Assembly: GCA_964246975.1 (NCBI GenBank)
Contig: CAXTSL010000002.1
Location: 1-58,077 of the forward strand
DNA length: 58,077 nucleotides
From: Glacieibacterium sp964246975
GTDB taxonomy: Bacteria; Pseudomonadota; Alphaproteobacteria; Sphingomonadales; Sphingomonadaceae
Reading direction: 5' to 3'
Shown piece by piece: positions 1-10,753 of the stretch (positions are counted from its first letter, which is position 1; each line of letters starts with the position of its first letter). The notes beneath the pieces were generated by a model. It searched no databases. It was given only the letters and a program-made list of their open reading frames with translations, and was not told where the DNA came from. The translations under genes and the position numbers were made by a program.

Positions 1-190
1 AGTTCGCCGACCTCGGCATCCGCCTCGCCCCCGAGGTCGCCGCCTATGTCCTGACACGCATCGAGCGCAGCTTCGCGAGCGTCCGCGAGACCGTGACAGC
101 CCTCGACGCGGCGTCGCTGGCGGAAGGACGGGGGATCACCGTGCCGTTGGCGCGTGCGGTACTGGAGACGCAGTTCGACCTGCTGTGAGC
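1..190 (+). repeat. Left copy of the hda 3'-end direct repeat
   Basis: Bases 1-190 match 849-1038 at a fixed offset of 848, with about 7 mismatches in 188 positions (about 96% identity by eye). Similarity stops 2 nt after the hda stop codon: the sequence continues TTACTCC here and GGCTAAC in the right copy. The left limit is outside the window. The MOSC gene lies between the copies. Confidence 0.9.
3..188 (+). CDS. hda: Hda-type DnaA-related regulatory protein, C-terminal end (5' part outside window)
   Basis: This is the last 61 codons of a DnaA-family protein, most like Hda/HdaA, which promotes ATP hydrolysis by DnaA and so prevents over-initiation of replication. The visible part is the helical lid of the AAA+ domain: FADLGIRLAPEVAAYVLTRI, then ERSFASVRETV, an ALDAASLAEGRGIT stretch and the end TQFDLL. 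There is no DnaA domain IV (Box-binding) after it, which favours Hda over DnaA. The reading frame begins at base 3 and stops with TGA at 186-188. A second, truncated copy of the same 3' end lies at 849-1036. The family call rests on a short segment. Confidence 0.75.
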   Translation, partial: FADLGIRLAPEVAAYVLTRIERSFASVRETVTALDAASLAEGRGITVPLARAVLETQFDLL

Positions 191-243
191 TTACTCCCCT
201 CGTTGCGCGAAGACGCTTTCCGGTAACAGGGGCAAACGACGGC

Positions 244-786
244 TTAAACGGGTTTCAGCGCGACCCGCTCGCCCTCGGGCAGTTCGACAGTCAGCGCATC
301 GCCCGCGCGCACCTCGCCGCCGACCAGCACGATCCCCATCACCCCGGTCTTGCGGACCAGCCCGCCCGCCGCGTCGCGGTCGAGGCACGCCGCCATCAGG
401 CCCGGCATCATCCGGTCAAGCTGAACGCAGGGGTTTCGCAGCCCCGTGAGCTCGACGACCACGCTCGCGCCCAACCGCAATCGCGCGCCGCGCGGCAGGG
501 CCAGCAGGTCGATACCGCGCGTGGTGACGTTCTCGCCCAGCATGATTGGAGCGAGCGCAAAGCCCGCTGCAATCAGTTCGTCGATCAGCTCGGCCTGCAG
601 GACATGGACCTGGCGCAAATTGGCGAGCCCGGGATTGAAGCGTGCGCGCGAGCGATGCTTAACCCGCGCGCCGCAATGCGCGTCGCCCTCGACGCCAAGG
701 CCTTCGAGCAGGCGGATGACGGGCAGCGATTGCTTTGCCAGCCCGTGCTTGCGACCCGCGCCGACCGCCTCCACCATGCCCTGCAT
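244..786 (-). CDS. MOSC domain-containing protein
   Basis: This 180-residue protein is a single MOSC (molybdenum cofactor sulfurase C-terminal) domain. Visible features are GDAHCG near residues 34-39, MLGENVTT near 82-89, and a conserved-type cysteine at about residue 120 in LRNPC. Stand-alone MOSC proteins such as YiiM handle molybdenum cofactor substrates or detoxify N-hydroxylated compounds; the substrate here is unknown. It is encoded opposite to hda and bracketed by two copies of the hda 3' end, so it looks like an insertion. The first ATG has only a weak Shine-Dalgarno, and a second ATG three codons in is possible. A different, longer MOSC gene lies at 19649-20350. Confidence 0.85.
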   Translation of the reverse strand: MQGMVEAVGAGRKHGLAKQSLPVIRLLEGLGVEGDAHCGARVKHRSRARFNPGLANLRQVHVLQAELIDELIAAGFALAPIMLGENVTTRGIDLLALPRGARLRLGASVVVELTGLRNPCVQLDRMMPGLMAACLDRDAAGGLVRKTGVMGIVLVGGEVRAGDALTVELPEGERVALKPV

Positions 787-814
787 CGCTGCAGCCTAAA
801 CACCGGTCATCGGC

Positions 815-1036
815 GTGTCACCAACACGCTGCGCGGTGCTGGCCAAGCAGTTCGCCGACCTCGGCATCCGCCTCGCCCCCGAGGTCGCCGCCTATGTCCT
901 GACGCGCATCGAGCGCAGCTTCGCGAGCGTCCGCGAAACCGTGACAGCCCTCGACGCGGCGGCGCTGGCGGAGGGACAGGGGATCACCGTGCCGTTGGCG
1001 CGCGCGGTACTAGAGACGCAGTTCGACCTGCTGTGA
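815..1036 (+). pseudogene. hda: Truncated second copy of the hda 3' end
   Basis: From about 835 this frame encodes AVLAKQFADLGIRLAPEV and continues to TQFDLL, nearly identical to the hda C-terminus ending at 188. Everything upstream (P-loop and sensor motifs) is missing. Only two residues differ in the shared stretch (S to A, R to Q), and most base changes are silent. The GTG at 815 could open a 73-codon frame, but a lid fragment without the ATPase core is unlikely to work alone. It is best read as a duplication remnant. Which copy is ancestral cannot be decided without the upstream sequence. Confidence 0.8.
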
Positions 1037-1038
1037 GC
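849..1038 (+). repeat. Right copy of the hda 3'-end direct repeat
   Basis: Partner of bases 1-190 at a constant offset of 848 and about 96% identical. Protein-level similarity may begin slightly upstream, near 835. Confidence 0.9.
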
Positions 1039-1040
1039 GG

Positions 1041-2678
1041 CTAACGCTTGAACACGCGCTGCCCGGCGACCCAGGTCTCCTCGACGCCGACTTTCCACAG
1101 ATCGCCCGGCGGCGTGACGAACGGGTCGCGGTCGACGAGGATGAAATCGGCCCATTGACCTGCTGCAAGCGTCCCCGTGTGCGGCGCGCGATTGGCCCAT
1201 GCGGCACCGGTAGTGAACGCCGCAAAGGCTTGCGCGAAGGTCAACGCCTCGCCCGTCCGCCAGCCTTCGGCGGGCTGGCCGCTGCGGTCCTGCCGCGTCA
1301 CGGCGGCGTGGAGACCGAAGAACGGGTTCGGCGGTTCGACCGGGAAATCGCTGCCGCCCGCGAAGCGCGCGCCCGATTTCAGCAGCGTCGCCCAGGCATA
1401 GGCCCCCGCCAGCCGCGCGTCGCCGAGGCGCGCCTCCGCCATGCCCTTGTCCGAGGTGGCGTGCGTCGGCTGCATCGACGCGATGACGCCGAGGCCGGCG
1501 AAGCGCGGCAGGTCGGCGACATCGACGATCTGCGCGTGCTCGTCGCGGCAGCGCAGCTTCACGCACGACCCGGCGGGCAGTGCCGCGAAAGCGTCGAGGA
1601 CCTGCGCGTTGGCGGCGTCGCCGATGGCGTGGACCGAAATGTCGAAGCCGCCCGCCGCCGCCCTGGCGACCGACGCGCGCAGTTCGGCATCGGGATGGAA
1701 GCGCAAGCCCCGATTGCCGGGCGCGTCGGCGTAATCGGCCTTGAGCCATGCGCCGCGCGATCCCAGCGCGCCGTCGGCGTAGAGCTTGACGCCGTTCAAG
1801 GCGAGCCGCTCGTCGCCCGACCAGCGCACGGGGCCGCCGGGGGCGATCGCCGCCAGCGCGTCCATGCCCGCGGCCATACCGTCGATGCGCGCCGTCAGCC
1901 GGTGTTCGCGCTCGAAATAGCGATAGAGCTTCCACGTTCCGGCATCGACGCCCATGTCGCCAACCTGCGTCAGCCCGACCGACGCCATGATCGCCAGCGC
2001 CTTGTCGAGCGTGCGGATCGCTTCTTCGGGCGTCGCGTCGGGCAGCACCTTTTCGACGAGGTCCTTGGCGCTGTCGACGAAGACGCCCGCCGGGGCCTTG
2101 TCGGCGCTGCGCTCGATACGCCCGCCCGACGGGTCGGCGGTCGCGGCGGTCACCAAGGCAAGGCGGATCGCCGCCGTGTTCGCCCAACCCGCGTGCCCGT
2201 CGACGCGGACCAGCCACGCGGGCCGATTGGGCACCGCGCGGTCGAGTTCGAGCGCCGTCGGAAATCGTCCGGTGCCCCAACGCTCCTGATTCCAGCCGCT
2301 GCCAACGATCCAGCGCGCCGCCGGGTTAGCGTCGGCATAGGCCTTGACCTTGGCAAGCGCGGCGTCGAGCGACACGGTGTCCGACAGATCGACCGCCAGC
2401 GCGCGCTGGCCGAGTTCCATGACGTGTCCGTGCGCGTCGATTAGCCCCGGCAGCAGCGTCCGCCCGCCCGCATCGAGCGTCGTCGCGGCCTTGGGCAGCG
2501 CCGCTCCGGTCGCATAGGTCGCGGCGACCCGACCGTCGTCGCCGATGAGCATCGCGGTGAAGCGCACGACCCTGTCCTGCGCGTCGAGGGTGTAGCCGTT
2601 GGCATTGACGACGAGCAGGCGCGCGGTTGCGGGGGCGCAGGCCAGCAAGGCGGCAGCAAGAAGCAAGATTCGGGTCAT
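1041..2678 (-). CDS. Exported amidohydrolase, family 3 (YtcJ-like)
   Basis: A 545-residue metal-dependent hydrolase. Residues 1-19 form a signal peptide (basic start, leucine/alanine core, ATA end), so the enzyme is probably periplasmic. The metal-site motif DAHGHV is at residues 81-86 after the typical LLPGLI strand. Further family blocks are the HAIGDAANAQVLDAF region, RCRDEHAQI, and a C-terminal TGAAWANRAPHTGTL/ADFILVDRDPF segment typical of the composite beta-sandwich. Such enzymes hydrolyse amide or carbamate-like bonds in N-substituted substrates; the natural substrate is not predictable. The stop codon lies only 4 nt from the hda remnant. The next gene upstream (dehydrogenase) points the same way but is separated by 57 bp. 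Confidence 0.88.
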   Translation of the reverse strand: MTRILLLAAALLACAPATARLLVVNANGYTLDAQDRVVRFTAMLIGDDGRVAATYATGAALPKAATTLDAGGRTLLPGLIDAHGHVMELGQRALAVDLSDTVSLDAALAKVKAYADANPAARWIVGSGWNQERWGTGRFPTALELDRAVPNRPAWLVRVDGHAGWANTAAIRLALVTAATADPSGGRIERSADKAPAGVFVDSAKDLVEKVLPDATPEEAIRTLDKALAIMASVGLTQVGDMGVDAGTWKLYRYFEREHRLTARIDGMAAGMDALAAIAPGGPVRWSGDERLALNGVKLYADGALGSRGAWLKADYADAPGNRGLRFHPDAELRASVARAAAGGFDISVHAIGDAANAQVLDAFAALPAGSCVKLRCRDEHAQIVDVADLPRFAGLGVIASMQPTHATSDKGMAEARLGDARLAGAYAWATLLKSGARFAGGSDFPVEPPNPFFGLHAAVTRQDRSGQPAEGWRTGEALTFAQAFAAFTTGAAWANRAPHTGTLAAGQWADFILVDRDPFVTPPGDLWKVGVEETWVAGQRVFKR

Positions 2679-2735
2679 GCGCAGAGTGTGACCGAAATCG
2701 GGGGGTGTAGGACAGCGAAATCTCGGCCGGCCGGA

Positions 2736-3602
2736 TCAGCCGCCGAACCGCCGGATCAAGCTCGACGTATCCTGCCGCCCGCCCCCCAGCCCCTGCACAT
2801 CGGCATAGAACTGGTCGACCAGCGCGGTCAGCGGCAACCCCAGCCGAAGCCGCGACGCCTCGGCCAGCACCAACCCCAGGTCCTTCCGCATCCAGTCGAC
2901 CGCGAAGCCGAAATCGAACTGGCCCGCCGCCATCGTCGTGGCGCGGTTGTCCATCTGCCAGCTCTGCGCCGCGCCCTTGGAAATGACGTCGACCACCGCT
3001 TCGCTGTCGAGCCCTGCCGCGCGCGCGAACGCCAGCGCTTCGGCCAAGCCTTCGAGGACGCCCGCGATGGCGATCTGGTTGACCATCTTGGTCAGCTGGC
3101 CGCTGCCAGCCGGGCCCATATGCCCCGTGCGTTTGGCGTAAGCCGCGAACACCGGCGCGGCGGCGGCAAAGGCCTGCGCCGTGCCGCCGCACATGATCGT
3201 CAGCGCGGCGTTCTCGGCCCCCGCCTGTCCGCCCGATACCGGCGCGTCGAGCGCCAGCGCGCCGCGCGCGTCCGCCGCCGCTTCCAGTTCGCGCGCGATC
3301 GTCGCCGAGACCGTGGTGTGATCGACGTACAACGCGCCCCGCCCGAGCGTCGCGAAGCATCCGTCGGGCCCGAGCGTCACGGCGCGCAGATCGTCGTCGT
3401 TGCCGACGCAGGTCAGCACGACCGCCGCTCCATCCGCCGCCGCCGCAGGGGTCGCCGCCGCGCGCCCGCCATGCGTCGCAACCCACGCTTGCGCCTTGGC
3501 GGCGGTACGGTTGAATACGGTCAGGTCGTGTCCGGCCGCCGCGAGGTGCCGTGCCATCGGCGCACCCATCACGCCGAGGCCGATGAAGGCGATTTTGGTC
3601 AA
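2736..3602 (-). CDS. NAD(P)-dependent beta-hydroxyacid dehydrogenase (3-hydroxyisobutyrate dehydrogenase family)
   Basis: A 288-residue oxidoreductase that interconverts a beta-hydroxyacid and its semialdehyde or keto form. The N-terminus has the Rossmann glycine motif GLGVMG (residues 8-13) and an NRT turn. The substrate motif DAPVSGGQAGAE is at 119-130, and the catalytic lysine is K172 in LTKMVNQ with N175. All expected catalytic elements are present. It starts at TTG 3602, preceded by GGGAG at about 7 nt, and overlaps the DUF4760 stop by TTGA, so translation of the two is probably coupled. Whether it works on 3-hydroxyisobutyrate (valine breakdown), tartronate semialdehyde or succinic semialdehyde cannot be told; no valine-pathway gene is adjacent. 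Confidence 0.9.
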   Translation of the reverse strand: MTKIAFIGLGVMGAPMARHLAAAGHDLTVFNRTAAKAQAWVATHGGRAAATPAAAADGAAVVLTCVGNDDDLRAVTLGPDGCFATLGRGALYVDHTTVSATIARELEAAADARGALALDAPVSGGQAGAENAALTIMCGGTAQAFAAAAPVFAAYAKRTGHMGPAGSGQLTKMVNQIAIAGVLEGLAEALAFARAAGLDSEAVVDVISKGAAQSWQMDNRATTMAAGQFDFGFAVDWMRKDLGLVLAEASRLRLGLPLTALVDQFYADVQGLGGGRQDTSSLIRRFGG

Positions 3603-4279
3603 GCGTCGCTCCCTGCGTTGGGGCCGGTCGGCGGCAGTGGTTCATCGCCGGGGCCGAGCGATCCATCGTGCGCCCGTGCCGCAGCGATGGGCGGCGGCGA
3701 CGTCTCGCGGGTGAGCATCGTCGCCTTTGAAGACCATCGCCGCGCCATCGTCTGATAATTGCCGAACGTCGCGGCGCGGTAGCTCCACATTCCGTTGTCC
3801 TCGAGCTTCCAGCGTTCGCTTTGGATCCACGCGGCCGCCGCATTCCAATCGCGCACGAACGGGCCCGCCATCCACTTGCGATACATGCCCTCATCGAGGA
3901 CGCGATTGAGGATACCGAGCGCCACAAGCTCGTAGTGATTGAGATACTCGACGACCTCGTAGCGCTGCGCCTTGGTCTGCGCATCGCCCGGGTTTTCCAG
4001 CGCCGCGAACCGGCCTTCGGTGCGGATCGACCGAAACGTCTCGTGGCGCTTGCGGTAATGTTCGGACGATTCGACCTTCTCGATGAGGTCGAGCGTCGCT
4101 TTGAGCCGCGCGATCGACCGCGCGTTGCGGATATTGACCCACGCAAGGCCGATCGCCACGACGACGCCGAATGCGGCGATACCAGGCGCAATCAAGGCGT
4201 GCCAGTCGAACGGCGGGTTGGCGATGCAGGTGACGACCGCGCGCGTCGCAGCGGTGCCGGGAAGCGTCGAGCAGTCCAA
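3599..4279 (-). CDS. DUF4760-type membrane protein
   Basis: A 226-residue protein with one predicted membrane helix at about residues 28-50. It is followed by a soluble helical domain with charged segments (KVESSEHYRKRHETF, EVVEYLNHYELVALGILN, YRKWMAGPF) typical of DUF4760. The last 40 residues are proline- and serine-rich and probably disordered. The function of this family is not established. It overlaps the downstream dehydrogenase start by 4 nt. The upstream neighbour, ppk, begins more than 2 kb away on the same strand and ends at 4404, leaving 124 bp between them. Confidence 0.7.
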   Translation of the reverse strand: MDCSTLPGTAATRAVVTCIANPPFDWHALIAPGIAAFGVVVAIGLAWVNIRNARSIARLKATLDLIEKVESSEHYRKRHETFRSIRTEGRFAALENPGDAQTKAQRYEVVEYLNHYELVALGILNRVLDEGMYRKWMAGPFVRDWNAAAAWIQSERWKLEDNGMWSYRAATFGNYQTMARRWSSKATMLTRETSPPPIAAARAHDGSLGPGDEPLPPTGPNAGSDA

Positions 4280-4403
4280 GATTAGTCGCGAACGCCTTCG
4301 ATGGTCATCGTCGTTCTCCTGCCTGGACGGATATGCCGCGAGCGGCGCGGAAAGTCAAGATCGCCAACGCAACGGCCGCCCGCCGACAAGGTTGCGCGAG
4401 GTC

Positions 4404-6563
4404 TCATTCGACCACGTCGAGCACCAGTCGCGGCACAGTCTGCGGGTCCTTGAGCGCCGCGCCGCGCCCCGACAGCGAGGGGTTGGTCATGAAGTATCGG
4501 TGCAGGTTGAACGCCGGACCCGCGTGAACGAGGCGCTTGTACTGGCCATCGCCGGTCAACTCCCAGCTCTGCTCGGTGTCCTTGAGGTTCGCCAGCATGA
4601 CCTGGTCGAGGATTTGCGCGTGGACGGTCTCGTTCTCGATCGGCACCAGCACCTCGACGCGGCGGTCTAGGTTGCGCGGCATCCAGTCGGCGGACGAAAT
4701 GTAGAGCTTCGCTTCGGCGTTGGGCAGCGCGTAGCCGTTGCCGAAGGCGAAGATGCGGCTGTGTTCGAGGAATCGCCCGATCACCGAGCGGACGTGGATG
4801 TTCTCGCTGAGGCCCGCGACGCCGGGGCGCAGGCAGCAGATGCCGCGCACGATCAGCTCGATGGTCACCCCGGCTTCGCTGGCCTCGTAGAGCTTGTCGA
4901 TGATGCCGGTGTCGACGAGGCTGTTGAGCTTGGCCCAGATGCCCGCCGGACGGCCCGCCAGCGCGTTCTCGATCTCGCCGTCGATCAGCCCGTACAGCTT
5001 GTCGCGCATCGTCAGCGGCGACATGCCGAGCTTTTCGAGGTGGGTCGGCTGGACGTAGCCGGTGATGTAGTTGAGCACCTGCGCGGCGTCGCGGGCGAGC
5101 GCGGGGTCGGCGGTGAAGAACGACAGGTCGGTGTAAATGCGCGCCGTCGCGGGGTGGTAGTTGCCGGTGCCGAAATGGACATAGGTGCGGATGTTCGCCC
5201 CCTCGCGGCGCACCACCATCGACAGCTTTGCGTGGGTCTTCCACTCGACGAAGCCATAGACGACCTGCACCCCGGCGCGCTCGAGCGCGGCGGCCCACAT
5301 CAGGTTCTGCTCCTCGTCGAAGCGCGCCTTGAGTTCCACGACGGCGGTCACCGACTTGCCGGCTTCGGCGGCGTCGACCAACGCGCGGACGATCGGCGAG
5401 TTCTTGCCGGCGCGGTACAACGTCTGCTTGATCGCGATGACGTCGGGGTCGGCGGCGGCCTGCTTGAGGAACGCCAGCACGACCTCGAAGCTCTCATACG
5501 GGTGGTGGACGACGAGGTCCTTGGCGCGGATCGCCGCGAAGCAATCGCCGCCATGCTCGCGGATGCGCTCGGGGAAGCGCGGGCTGTACGGCTCGAACTT
5601 CAGGTCGGGACGATCCTCGTCGACGAGGATCGACAGGTCGGCGATGCCGAGGATGCCGGTGACGACGGTGGTGTCGCGGTCCTGCACATTGAGCGCATCG
5701 CGGACCAGGCCGCGCAGCGACGGCGGCGTCGCGGCTTCGATCTTGAGGCGGATGACCTCGCCGCGCCGCCGCCGTTTGATCGCCGTCTGGTAGTAGCGGA
5801 CGAGGTCCTCGGCCTCCTCCTCGATCTCGATGTCCGAATCGCGGATGACGCGGAACGCCCCGTCGCCGAGCAGTTCATAGCCGGGAAACAGTCGCCCGAA
5901 GAACAGCCGGATGGTGTTTTCGAGGCTGATGAAGCGCGCCGTCTTGCCGGGCAGGCGGATAAAGCGCGGCAGCATCGACGGCAGCATCAGCAGCGCGCGC
6001 AAAATCTCCTCATCCGACGAGCGGCGCAGTTCGAGGATCAGGCTGAAGCCCTTGTTGGGGATGAACGGGAACGGGTGCGCGGGGTCGATCGCCTGCGGGG
6101 TGAGCACCGGAAAAATCTGCTCGAGGAAATGGCGTTCGAGCCACTGGCGACAGTCCGGCGACAACTGCTCGGGCGAGAGGACGTGAAAATCGGCACGCGC
6201 GAGGAGCGTCAGCAGGTCGCCCCAAACCTCCTGCTGCTGCTCCATCAGCCGGTCGGCGGTCAGCGCGATGGCGGACAATTGCTCGGCGGGCGTCGCGCCC
6301 TCGGGGCTGATCGTCTCGATCCCGGCATGGACCTGGCCGCGCAGCCCCGCGACGCGGACCATGTAGAATTCGTCGAGGTTGTTGCCGCTGATCGACAGGA
6401 AGCGCAGGCGTTCTAGCAAAGGGTGGCTGCGGTTGGTCGCTTCCTCGAGGACGCGCTCATTGAACGACAGCCACGACAGCTCGCGGTTGAAGTAACGTTC
6501 GGTGTCGGCGACGCCGTCGACGACGGGGTCGCGGGCCGGAGTGCGGCGACGGGCCTGTTCCAT
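4404..6563 (-). CDS. ppk1: Polyphosphate kinase 1
   Basis: A 719-residue enzyme that polymerises the gamma phosphate of ATP into inorganic polyphosphate, on the membrane or in granules. The N-terminal domain opens with RYFNRELSWLSFNERVLEEA and SGNNLDEFYMVRVAGL. The autophosphorylated histidine is H463 in YVHFGTGNYHPATARIYTD, and the C-terminus has the second phospholipase-D-like lobe (SSADWMPRNLDRRVEV). The length is normal for the family. I take ATG 6563 (MEQARRRT) as the start; ATG 6572 is equally possible. The frame stays open further upstream, but that part overlaps non-coding sequence and has no family resemblance. In relatives ppk often lies near hda, which agrees with the hda end at the window edge. 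Confidence 0.95.
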   Translation of the reverse strand: MEQARRRTPARDPVVDGVADTERYFNRELSWLSFNERVLEEATNRSHPLLERLRFLSISGNNLDEFYMVRVAGLRGQVHAGIETISPEGATPAEQLSAIALTADRLMEQQQEVWGDLLTLLARADFHVLSPEQLSPDCRQWLERHFLEQIFPVLTPQAIDPAHPFPFIPNKGFSLILELRRSSDEEILRALLMLPSMLPRFIRLPGKTARFISLENTIRLFFGRLFPGYELLGDGAFRVIRDSDIEIEEEAEDLVRYYQTAIKRRRRGEVIRLKIEAATPPSLRGLVRDALNVQDRDTTVVTGILGIADLSILVDEDRPDLKFEPYSPRFPERIREHGGDCFAAIRAKDLVVHHPYESFEVVLAFLKQAAADPDVIAIKQTLYRAGKNSPIVRALVDAAEAGKSVTAVVELKARFDEEQNLMWAAALERAGVQVVYGFVEWKTHAKLSMVVRREGANIRTYVHFGTGNYHPATARIYTDLSFFTADPALARDAAQVLNYITGYVQPTHLEKLGMSPLTMRDKLYGLIDGEIENALAGRPAGIWAKLNSLVDTGIIDKLYEASEAGVTIELIVRGICCLRPGVAGLSENIHVRSVIGRFLEHSRIFAFGNGYALPNAEAKLYISSADWMPRNLDRRVEVLVPIENETVHAQILDQVMLANLKDTEQSWELTGDGQYKRLVHAGPAFNLHRYFMTNPSLSGRGAALKDPQTVPRLVLDVVE

Positions 6564-6630
6564 GCGCGGCATGATAGCGCGGGGTTCGTGACAGGTCGAT
6601 GACCGCGACCGCAGCGTTCCGCGCGTTCCG

Positions 6631-7421
6631 TCAGTGCGGTTTCGCGAGCGCAACGGCAAAATTCGCGCGCAGCCACGCACCGAGCCATGCCTCGACCCGC
6701 TCGACGACGCCCGCGTGGAATAGCCAGTGGCCCGCGCCGGGCAGGTCGTGGTAATCGACCGGCCCCGCCCATCTGCGCGCCGTGGCGCGCGCAATGCCCG
6801 GCGGGGTGATTCGGTCCTCCGTCCCGCTGACGATCAGCACCGGCATCGTCAGCCGCGCATAGTCGACCGTCGCCGCACCGTTCCGCGCCGCCCACGGCAG
6901 GCCGAGATCGAACAGCACGCGCCCCGAATCCCACACCAGCGCGGCGATCTCGGCGTCGGCGACCGCATCGGGCACGCCGTTGAAGATGCCCCAGCGCGCC
7001 GACGCGGCGTCGACCAGCGTCGGCTGCCGCCACCAGCCCCAGTGCTTCATCACCCCCCATGTCGAGCGCAGCGCGTCGAGCGCCGGCACGTTGTTCGCGG
7101 CGGTCGCGGCGGGGCTGAGCAGGACGACGCCTGCGGGGGCCGTCCGCGCCGCCACCGCCTGCGCGAGGAAGCTGCCGAGCGAATGCCCGACGATCACCGG
7201 CGGCCGGGCGAGGCGGCTCACGTCGGCGACGAGAAAGTCGATGTAATCCTGCAGTCCCAGCGCGGCGAGTTCGGGGGCGGGAGACTGCTCGCGCGTGCGG
7301 TCATGGTGCGGCAGCGAGGGCGCGTGCGTCGCATGGCCTTGGGCCTCAAAAGTCGCGCGCAGCCCGCTCCACACGGCGGGCGTGCTCCACATGCCGTGGA
7401 TGAAGTAGAGGTCGGGGGTGC

Positions 7422-7425
<4 letters not shown>
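6631..7425 (-). CDS. Alpha/beta hydrolase
   Basis: A 264-residue alpha/beta-hydrolase-fold protein. It shows the oxyanion-hole motif FIHGMW near the start, the nucleophile elbow GHSLGS (serine at about residue 95), an acid residue in VSGTEDRITPP and the catalytic histidine in LPGAGHWLFH. There is no signal peptide, so it is cytoplasmic. The substrate is unknown; the arrangement resembles lysophospholipase/esterase-type members. It starts with GTG at 7425, overlapping the malic enzyme stop in GTGA, so it is co-translated with maeB. This frame continues without a stop behind the maeB gene in another phase, but that extension is an artefact of GC-rich DNA. Confidence 0.88.
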
Positions 7426-9677
<2,252 letters not shown>

Positions 9678-9798
9678 CGCGCTGGGCCCTGTCGTCGGTG
9701 CGTCGCGCGACCTTTAGGGAAGCAGGCGCGCGGGGCAAGGCTCAGCTGTGCCGACGCGCCACGCCCGGTCGCGGCATCGCGTGGTTCTCGCGTCGTAT

Positions 9799-10713
9799 TC
9801 AGCCAACGCTCGAGAAGCTCAGCCGCCAGGTCTCGCCTTCGACGGGCACGCCGAATTCATCGTGCATCTCGGTCGAGGCGATGCGAAAACCCGCCGCCTC
9901 GTACAGCCGCCGCGCCGGCACCAGCACGCTGTGCGTCCACAGCATGATCTCGCGGTAGCCGGCGGCGCGCGCGAGGTCGACGCAGTGTCCCACCAGTGCG
10001 CGGCCCAGCCCGAGGCCGCGCGCCGCCGGCTCGACATGCAGCAGGCGCAACTGCGCGACCCCGTCGCCGGCATCGACGACGAACACCGAGCCGACCATCG
10101 TGCCGCCGCGCTCGGCGATCCAGCAATTGCTGCGCCCGGGCACGTGATCGCGCAGGAACCGCGCGCAAACTTCGAGCATCAGCAATTCCATCCCGCCCGA
10201 CCAGTCGTGTTCGCGCGCATAATATTCCGCCTGGCGCGCCACCACGCCGCCCATGTCGCCGTCGCGGAAATCGCGAATCGTCGCCACGCCGCGAGGCGCG
10301 CCGAGCATCGTGCGGACGGTGTCCAGCGCACCCACCAGTGCTGCTGCATCGACCGGCGCGAGCGGCGTCAGCGCGGCGGCGACGCGCGCATACTGTCGCG
10401 CGTCGAGGGCGTCGAACGCCGCGCGGCCTGCGTCGGTCAGTGCGATCGGACGGCGTCGCGCGTCGTCGCCGCGCCCGCGCGCGATCCAGCCGCAGGCCGT
10501 GAAGCGCCGCAGCACGCGGCTGAGATAGCCCGCGTCCATTGTCAGTTCGCTGCCGATATCGCTCGCCACCGCCGGTGACCGGCTGGCGACCTCGTAGAGC
10601 ACGCGCGCCTCCGACAGGCTCAGGTCGCTCGACAGGAAACTGGCGTCGAGCGCGCCGACGTGGCGCGTGTAGAAACGATTGAAGCTTCGCAGCGCGGCGA
10701 TGGCCTGATCCAT
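9799..10713 (-). CDS. MarR-type regulator fused to a GNAT acetyltransferase
   Basis: A 304-residue protein with two modules. Residues 1 to about 140 are a MarR-like winged helix (LSLSEARVLYEVA, MDAGYLSRVLRRFTACGWI, a wing with RGRGDDARRRPIALT). Residues about 150-304 are a GNAT acetyltransferase with the acetyl-CoA loop ARGLGLGRALVGHCVDLARA and the strand LWTHSVLVPARRLYEAAGF. The fusion is a known architecture; the acceptor substrate and DNA target are not known. The stop codon is followed by about 120 bp before maeB's start. The gene begins 40 bp from the stop of TonB receptor 1 on the same strand, so it could be co-transcribed with the receptor. Confidence 0.9.
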   Translation of the reverse strand: MDQAIAALRSFNRFYTRHVGALDASFLSSDLSLSEARVLYEVASRSPAVASDIGSELTMDAGYLSRVLRRFTACGWIARGRGDDARRRPIALTDAGRAAFDALDARQYARVAAALTPLAPVDAAALVGALDTVRTMLGAPRGVATIRDFRDGDMGGVVARQAEYYAREHDWSGGMELLMLEVCARFLRDHVPGRSNCWIAERGGTMVGSVFVVDAGDGVAQLRLLHVEPAARGLGLGRALVGHCVDLARAAGYREIMLWTHSVLVPARRLYEAAGFRIASTEMHDEFGVPVEGETWRLSFSSVG

Positions 10714-10753
10714 GCCCAGACCATCGCGCTATTCGTTGACTGCGTCAACCAGT

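Noticed and set aside
815..1036. A functional 73-residue protein
   Set aside because: It is only the helical lid of Hda without the ATPase core and is best explained as a duplication remnant.
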